The notes beneath the pieces are model-generated. The model searched no databases and was not told the DNA's origin. It saw only the letters and a list, made by a program, of their open reading frames with translations. The position numbers and the translations under genes are program-made. A DNA stretch of 64,000 nucleotides from Nocardioides bizhenqiangii (GTDB taxonomy: Bacteria; Actinomycetota; Actinomycetes; Propionibacteriales; Nocardioidaceae). The first letter of the stretch is position 1, and each line of letters starts with the position of its first letter. The DNA is taken from the NCBI RefSeq assembly GCF_034661235.1, contig NZ_CP141059.1, forward strand, positions 4,029,501 through 4,093,500, read 5' to 3'. Of this stretch, positions 58,862 through 64,000 are shown piece after piece.

Positions 58862-61800
58862 ATGGTCCGCACACCCCTGCACAAGCCGCACCACCCGATC
58901 CGGCTGGTGACCGCATCGAGCCTGTTCGACGGGCACGACGCGGCGATCAACATCATGCGCCGGATCTTCCAGGCCCAGGGCTGCGAGGTGATCCACCTCG
59001 GCCACAACCGCTCGGTCGCCGAGATCGTCGAGGCGGCGGTCGAGGAGGACGTGCAGGGCGTGGCGGTGTCGTCCTACCAGGGCGGCCACGTCGAGTACTT
59101 CGAGTACCTCGTCGAGCAGCTCCGCAGCCGGGGGGCCGGTCACATCAAGGTCGTCGGTGGTGGCGGCGGCGTGATCGTGCACGACGAGATCGAGCGGCTG
59201 CGCGCGTCGGGCGTCACGATCTTCTCCCCCGAGGACGGCCAGCGGATGGGCCTGCCCGGGATGATCAACTCCGTCGTACGCGACTGCGACCACGACCTGT
59301 GGTCACTCCGGAGCGCGAGCGCCGACGAGCTGCTCTCCGGTCACCGCCCCGCGCTGTCCCGGATGATCACCGGCATCGAGACCGGCGCGGTCGGCGACGA
59401 CGCGCTCGCCCGGATCCGGGAAGCCGCGGCCGCCCGGCCGGTCCCCGTGCTCGGCATCACGGGCACCGGCGGCAGCGGCAAGAGCTCGCTCACCGACGAG
59501 CTGGTGCGGCGGCTGCGGATGGACCAGCACGACAAGGTGCGGGTCGCAGTACTCGCTGTCGACCCGACCCGCCGCAAGGGCGGCGGTGCTCTGCTCGGCG
59601 ACCGGATCCGGATGAACAGCCTCGACCTCGACGGACCCGGGCTGGACCGCGACCGCGTCTTCTTCCGCAGCCTCGCGACCCGTGGCGCGCACGAGCTGCC
59701 CGGCCACCTCGCCGACGTCATCGCGACCACCCAGGCCGCCGGTTTCGACCTGGTGATCGTCGAGACGCCGGGCATCGGCCAGGGCGACGCGGCGGTCGTC
59801 CCGTTCGTCGACACCAGCCTCTACGTCATGACGCCGGAGTACGGCGCCGCTTCCCAGCTCGAGAAGATCGACATGCTCGACTTCGCCGACGCCGTGGCGA
59901 TCAACAAGTTCGAACGACGCGGCGCCAAGGACGCGCTGCGGGAGGTCGCCCGCCAGCTGGTGCGCAACCGCGAGGCGTTCGGACAGCGCCCCGAGGACAT
60001 GCCGGTGTTCGGCACCTCGGCCGCGACCTTCGACGACGACGGCGTGACGGCGCTCTACCAGTTCCTGCGCGGGCAGCTGACCGACCACGGCCTCGCGATC
60101 GACGAGGGCCAGCTGGCGCCCGTCGAGGGCAAGGTCTCGACCCGGATCCAGCAGGTCCTGCCGGCCGACCGGGTCCGCTACCTCGCCGAGATCACCGAGA
60201 TCGTCCGCGGCTACCACGCGGAGACCGAGGAGCTGGTCCTCGCCGCCCGTCGGGCACAGCGGTTCACCGAAGTGGCGGCCGAGGTTCCCGAGGTCAAGGA
60301 ACTCGCGCAGCAAGCGTCTCGAGACCTCCCCGACGACCTGCGCACGCAGCTCGAGGAGTGGCCCTCCGTCGTCGAGCGCTACGCGGAGGACGCCGGCCGC
60401 GAGTCGCTGTCGTCCACGCGGATCCCCCGCGTCGCCCTGCCCCGGTTCGAGGACCACGGCGAGCTGGTGCGGTTCCGGCGCCGCGAGAACCTGCCGGGCC
60501 ACTTCCCCTTCACCGGCGGCGTCTTCCCCTTCAAGCGCGACAACGAGGACCCGGCTCGGATGTTCGCCGGCGAGGGCGACCCGTTCCGCACCAACCGCCG
60601 CTTCAAGCTGCTCTCCGAGGGTCAGCCGGCGACCCGACTGTCGACCGCTTTCGACTCCGTGACGCTCTACGGGCGCGACCCGGCCGAGCGGCCCGACATC
60701 TACGGCAAGGTCGGCACCTCCGGCGTCAGCGTGGCGACGCTCGACGACATGAAGGTCCTCTACGACGGCTTCGAACTCACGTCGCCGACGACGTCGGTGT
60801 CGATGACCATCAACGGACCAGCGCCGACGGTCCTCGCGTTCTTCCTGAACACGGTCATCGACCAGGCCCGTGACAAGGGCATGGACCCGGCCGAGGCGCT
60901 GCGGGTCGTGCGCGGCACGGTGCAGGCCGACATCCTCAAGGAGGACCAGGGTCAGAACACCTGCCTGTTCTCCACCGAGTTCTCGCTGCGGTGCATGGCC
61001 GACATCCAGGAGTGGTTCATCGAGCACGGCGTACGGAACTTCTACTCCGTCTCGATCTCCGGCTACCACATCGCCGAGGCCGGGGCCAACCCGATCAGCC
61101 AGCTCGCGTTCACGCTCGCCAACGGCTTCACCTACGTCGAGTCCTACCTCGCCCGCGGCATGGACATCGACGACTTCGCGCCCAACCTGTCCTTCTTCTT
61201 CTCCAACGGCATGGACCCGGAGTACACGGTGATCGGCCGCGTCGCCCGCCGGATCTGGGCGGTCGCGATGAAGGAGCGGTACGGCGCCAACGAGCGCTCG
61301 CAGAAGCTGAAGTACCACGTGCAGACCTCGGGCCGGTCCCTGCACGCGCAGGAGATGGCGTTCAACGACATCCGCACCACCCTCCAGGCGCTGTGCGCGA
61401 TCTACGACAACGCCAACTCGTTGCACACCAACGCCTACGACGAAGCCGTCACGACCCCGACCGACGAGTCCGTCCGCCGTGCCCTGGCGATCCAGATGAT
61501 CATCAACCGCGAGTGGGGCCTCGCCATGAACGAGAACCCCCTCCAGGGCTCGTTCGTCGTCGACCAGCTGACCGACCTGGTAGAGGAGGCGGTGCTCGCC
61601 GAGTTCGAGCGGATCTCGGAGCGCGGTGGCGTGCTCGGCGCGATGGAGACCGGCTACCAACGCGGCCGGATCCAGGACGAGTCGATGCTCTACGAGCACC
61701 GCAAGCACGACGGCTCCTTGCCGATCATCGGCGTCAACACGTTCCGGTCGCCGGCCGCCGACGCGGAGGGAACGCCCGATCACGTCGAGCTCGCCCGCGC

Positions 61801-62017
61801 GACCGACGACGAGAAGCGCTCCCAGCTCGAGCGGGTCGAGGCCTTCCGCGCCGCGCACGCCGACGAGGCGGAGGCGGCGATCGCCCGGCTCAAGGAGGCC
61901 GCGACGAGCGGCGAGAACATCTTCGCCGTCCTCATGGACGCCGCCCGCGTCTGCTCGCTCGGCCAGGTCACCGAGGCGTTCTTCGAGGTGGGCGGGCAGT
62001 ACCGCAGGAACGTCTAG
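58862..62017 (+). CDS. icmF: Fused isobutyryl-CoA mutase
   Basis: A 1051-residue coenzyme-B12 mutase fused to its G-protein chaperone. Residues 1-145 form the B12-binding domain ([13 protein letters not shown] with cobalt-ligand His at 25). Residues about 175-430 form the MeaI-like GTPase: P-loop GTGGSGKS at 201-208, [18 protein letters not shown], and AINKFERRG. The remainder is the mutase TIM barrel ([40 protein letters not shown]). It interconverts isobutyryl- and butyryl-CoA in valine and fatty-acid metabolism. ATG at 58862 follows GAGGTGAC. The TAG stop lies in a terminal inverted repeat. Confidence 0.96.
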   Translation: MVRTPLHKPHHPIRLVTASSLFDGHDAAINIMRRIFQAQGCEVIHLGHNRSVAEIVEAAVEEDVQGVAVSSYQGGHVEYFEYLVEQLRSRGAGHIKVVGGGGGVIVHDEIERLRASGVTIFSPEDGQRMGLPGMINSVVRDCDHDLWSLRSASADELLSGHRPALSRMITGIETGAVGDDALARIREAAAARPVPVLGITGTGGSGKSSLTDELVRRLRMDQHDKVRVAVLAVDPTRRKGGGALLGDRIRMNSLDLDGPGLDRDRVFFRSLATRGAHELPGHLADVIATTQAAGFDLVIVETPGIGQGDAAVVPFVDTSLYVMTPEYGAASQLEKIDMLDFADAVAINKFERRGAKDALREVARQLVRNREAFGQRPEDMPVFGTSAATFDDDGVTALYQFLRGQLTDHGLAIDEGQLAPVEGKVSTRIQQVLPADRVRYLAEITEIVRGYHAETEELVLAARRAQRFTEVAAEVPEVKELAQQASRDLPDDLRTQLEEWPSVVERYAEDAGRESLSSTRIPRVALPRFEDHGELVRFRRRENLPGHFPFTGGVFPFKRDNEDPARMFAGEGDPFRTNRRFKLLSEGQPATRLSTAFDSVTLYGRDPAERPDIYGKVGTSGVSVATLDDMKVLYDGFELTSPTTSVSMTINGPAPTVLAFFLNTVIDQARDKGMDPAEALRVVRGTVQADILKEDQGQNTCLFSTEFSLRCMADIQEWFIEHGVRNFYSVSISGYHIAEAGANPISQLAFTLANGFTYVESYLARGMDIDDFAPNLSFFFSNGMDPEYTVIGRVARRIWAVAMKERYGANERSQKLKYHVQTSGRSLHAQEMAFNDIRTTLQALCAIYDNANSLHTNAYDEAVTTPTDESVRRALAIQMIINREWGLAMNENPLQGSFVVDQLTDLVEEAVLAEFERISERGGVLGAMETGYQRGRIQDESMLYEHRKHDGSLPIIGVNTFRSPAADAEGTPDHVELARATDDEKRSQLERVEAFRAAHADEAEAAIARLKEAATSGENIFAVLMDAARVCSLGQVTEAFFEVGGQYRRNV

Positions 62018-62179
62018 GGCACGTCTCCTTATCCGGCGGCGTCGCGAGCGGCGTTTCCGGCCGATCTGGCAAGGCGGCGGAGCGAAGTCGTGCTCGTCCG
62101 CCCATCGAGCGACGCCAACGCAGCCAGATCGAGGCGGAAACGTCGCGTAGCAGGCGCGGGATAAGGAGACGTGCCCTAG
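62014..62179. repeat. 166-bp palindromic element between icmF and msrA
   Basis: Perfect 21-bp terminal inverted repeats (CTAGGGCACGTCTCCTTATC plus C at 62014-62034, and its complement at 62159-62179). Inner arms containing CGTTTCCG and CGATCTGGC also pair, so the whole element is an imperfect hairpin. Each terminal repeat contains the TAG stop of the adjacent convergent gene. It may act as a bidirectional terminator or be an inserted element. Confidence 0.85.
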
Positions 62180-62655
62180 TCGTCCTGCCGAGGAAACGGT
62201 GGTGTGCAGTCGCGCGGGAACCGCTGGAAGTAGTCCTGATCCCCCGGTCCCATCGCCCAGAACACCGTGGCCTCGCTGATCTTGGTCACCGTCCTGCCGG
62301 GCCAGTGGTCCGACGCGTCGACGTCGCGGAGCATGTCCTTGGCCGCTCTCTGCTGGTCCGGCGTGGTGCAGAAGACTTCGGAGCGGTACTGCGAACCGAC
62401 GATGCCTTCATCGAGGTCGGGCCGGTGAACCTGGAAGAACACCTCCAGCAGTCCTCTGTACGAGATACGCGCGGGATCGAAGGTGACTTCGACGACCTCG
62501 GCATGCCCGACGTTGTTCTCCTCGGTCGGGTCGTCGTTCTTGCCACCCATGAATCCAGCCCGGGTGGAGATCACTCCTTCGGGGTGACGCAGAAGCTGCT
62601 GCATCACCCACGCACAGCCTCCAGCGAGAACCGCGGTTTCGACGCCCTCGACCAT
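62176..62655 (-). CDS. msrA: MsrA-like peptide-methionine sulfoxide reductase
   Basis: A 159-residue MsrA-family protein that repairs oxidised methionine. The active-site segment reads AGGCAWVMQQLLRHPEGV, where most MsrA proteins have GCFWGxE: the Cys is kept but Phe, Gly and the acidic residue are replaced. NVGHAEVVEVTFDPARISYR and a C-terminal Cys (RDCTPPF) fit the family. The altered pocket may change substrate or rate. The stop codon lies in the terminal repeat shared with icmF. ATG at 62655. Confidence 0.85.
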   Translation of the reverse strand: MVEGVETAVLAGGCAWVMQQLLRHPEGVISTRAGFMGGKNDDPTEENNVGHAEVVEVTFDPARISYRGLLEVFFQVHRPDLDEGIVGSQYRSEVFCTTPDQQRAAKDMLRDVDASDHWPGRTVTKISEATVFWAMGPGDQDYFQRFPRDCTPPFPRQDD

Positions 62656-62854
62656 CGTTCTCTCCCTCCGTCGCAGGGCAACAAGGACACTACGCCGAGC
62701 CGGCGCAAGTTTGCAGCCGTCCGCCGTCGACCCGGCTCTTGTCGACGAAGGCCGTCCGCGCCAAGGCCTCAGCGTGGTTCCCGGTACGTCCGCGTCATGC
62801 CGTCAGGGTCGACCTGCTCGCCTCGGTGCGCATGAGCCCCGATACTCAGGTCTC

Positions 62855-64000
62855 ATGCGGATCGGCGTGGTGGGTGCGGGACTGGCGGGCCTGGCCTGCG
62901 CGTGGAGGATGCACCGCGCGGGCCATGAGGTGATCGTGCTCGAGGCGCGCGACCGGGTCGGTGGCCGGACCTGGTCGCCGACGCTCCCCAACGGCGTCGT
63001 CGTCGAGCGCGGCGGCGAGTGGATCGACGCCGACCAGCACACGATCCGGAGGGTCTGCGCCGAGCTCGAGCTGCCCCTGGCGCCGCACGGCGTGCGCTTC
63101 CACCGGCGACGGGTCACCGGCGACGTGCTGACCCTCGCCGACCTCGAACGCACCCTGGAGACCGTCGCGGAGCAGATCCCCGAGGAGGACACGACCGTCG
63201 AAGCGGCGTTCGAGGCCGGGATCGGGGAGGGGTACGCCGGCGACCCGACGTTCCTCCGGATCGCGACGTCGACCGCGGGCAGACCGGGCACCGCCAGCGC
63301 CCGCGTCCAGGTCGCGCGGGCGGCGGGCGCCCGGCTCGACGCGGCTGCCCGCGTGGTCGGCGGCAACCAGCGGATCGCGTCGGCGCTGGCGTCCGCGCTC
63401 GGCGACCGGGTGCGGCTGACCACACCGGTGACCGGCATTGCCGTCGACGACGGGCACGTGGTCCTCTCGACCGAGCGTGAGTCGCTGGTGGTCGGGCGCG
63501 CGGTGATCGCCGTACCGCTGCCGCTGCTGGACGACCTCGCGTGGGAGCCGGGATTCCCCGCCGCGTGGCAGGAGGGGCTGACCGGCCTGGCGACCGGGAC
63601 CGCGGTCAAGCTGTCGGTGCCGACGACCAACCGCGCGCGGCCCGACGGCGTCCAGCACCCGACGCACGCGTGGTGGGCGTGGAACTCGCTCGACCCGGCC
63701 GGTGACGCGGGAGTCCGGGCGGTGTCGTGCTTCGCCGGCGGACCGGTCGCGCGCGACCTGCTGGAGGTCGCCGACGGCCCCGACACCTGGGTCCGCCATC
63801 TCACGGCGCTGCGGCCGGACCTCGACCTCGTCGGCGGCGAGGCCCTGCTCACCGACTGGGAGACCGACCCGTGGTCGCGCGGCGGCTACTCCTACGTGCT
63901 CGCCGGCCGTCCGCCCGAAGCCGCCGCGCCGCTCCAGCGACCGGCCGGCCCGCTGGTCCTCGCCGGCGAGCACACCGCGGGTCCCTACTCGGGGACGATG
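62855..64000 (+). CDS. Flavin monoamine oxidase-like protein, 3' truncated
   Basis: 382 residues are visible before the window ends. The N-terminus MRIGVVGAGLAGLACAWRMH...VIVLEARDRVGGRTWSPTLP is the FAD Rossmann motif (GxGxxG...E...GGR) of the amine-oxidase family. Near the window end, DPWSRGGYSYVLAGRPP and LVLAGEHTAGPYSGTM correspond to the FAD-binding/active-site end, so little is missing. The ATG at 62855 is preceded by GATACT 8 bp upstream, suggesting a leaderless start. Substrate unknown. Confidence 0.9.
   Translation, partial: MRIGVVGAGLAGLACAWRMHRAGHEVIVLEARDRVGGRTWSPTLPNGVVVERGGEWIDADQHTIRRVCAELELPLAPHGVRFHRRRVTGDVLTLADLERTLETVAEQIPEEDTTVEAAFEAGIGEGYAGDPTFLRIATSTAGRPGTASARVQVARAAGARLDAAARVVGGNQRIASALASALGDRVRLTTPVTGIAVDDGHVVLSTERESLVVGRAVIAVPLPLLDDLAWEPGFPAAWQEGLTGLATGTAVKLSVPTTNRARPDGVQHPTHAWWAWNSLDPAGDAGVRAVSCFAGGPVARDLLEVADGPDTWVRHLTALRPDLDLVGGEALLTDWETDPWSRGGYSYVLAGRPPEAAAPLQRPAGPLVLAGEHTAGPYSGTM

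Noticed and set aside
59303..61858. 851-residue reverse-strand open frame opposite icmF
   Set aside because: Antisense shadow of a highly conserved enzyme gene; composition is that of a mirrored frame.

Overview
The window is high-GC DNA with almost all genes packed head to tail, GTG/ATG starts, several probably leaderless promoters, and many actinobacterial signature families: DUF2510 proteins, a SigE-family sigma factor, a FadE5-type acyl-CoA dehydrogenase, an EtfD-type Fe-S reductase, the TreX/TreY/TreZ trehalose route, IcmF, and a DtxR/IdeR iron box. A Nocardioides-like member of the Propionibacteriales fits best, but this is inferred from gene content only. It is ordinary chromosome: there is no transposase, integrase, phage structural gene, CRISPR array or rRNA. 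One tRNA gene, tRNA-Gly(CCC), is present.

Layout. 0-14 kb: a truncated secreted GH43-like protein, an ArgO-type exporter divergent from its LysR regulator, fadE5 divergent from an Rrf2 regulator, a KstR-box-controlled SnoaL-like protein, an ECF sigma/membrane protein pair, DUF2461, a repeat field beside tRNA-Gly, an SGNH hydrolase, dcd, an iron-boxed siderophore-interacting protein and a secreted S15 hydrolase. 13-17.8 kb: an overlooked 44-residue ORF, a DUF4097/ribbon-helix-helix operon, a SigE sigma factor coupled to a PASTA-bearing membrane protein, and a TetR regulator. 17.8-24 kb: the treX-treY-treZ operon with ATGA overlaps. 24-31 kb: DUF7218, DUF885, an AbiEi-like protein flanked by direct repeats, and an ABC exporter followed by a NarL-type two-component system. 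31-43 kb: EtfD-like reductase with a repetitive SLFD tail, secreted proteins (M19-like, duplicated beta-rich, M1 peptidase, a beta-propeller with a KstR-type box) and a Ser/Thr kinase. 43-47.6 kb: an E1alpha-E1beta-E2 2-oxoacid dehydrogenase operon with a recognisable promoter, preceded by a roughly 0.7-kb inverted repeat. 47.6-52.7 kb: a CDF transporter and a cluster of Pro/Gly-rich single-pass membrane proteins. 52.8-64 kb: an aminotransferase, DDAH with a divergent GntR regulator, a 4-TM holin-like protein, a low-molecular-weight tyrosine phosphatase, a rhamnosidase-like enzyme, icmF, msrA and a truncated flavin amine oxidase.

How the genes work together. Several pieces belong to acyl-CoA metabolism: FadE5 makes reduced ETF, EtfD passes those electrons to quinone, the 2-oxoacid dehydrogenase makes (branched-chain) acyl-CoA, IcmF isomerises isobutyryl/butyryl-CoA, and two genes carry KstR-type operators that link them to sterol catabolism. 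TreX/Y/Z convert glycogen to trehalose.

The most unusual structures are the long inverted repeat at 46.88-47.62 kb, the 103-bp tandem repeat field next to tRNA-Gly, perfect terminal inverted repeats that include both stop codons of icmF and msrA, direct repeats around the AbiEi-like gene, an SD-sequestering hairpin ahead of the S15 hydrolase, and a shared TQV motif in three disordered membrane-protein tails.
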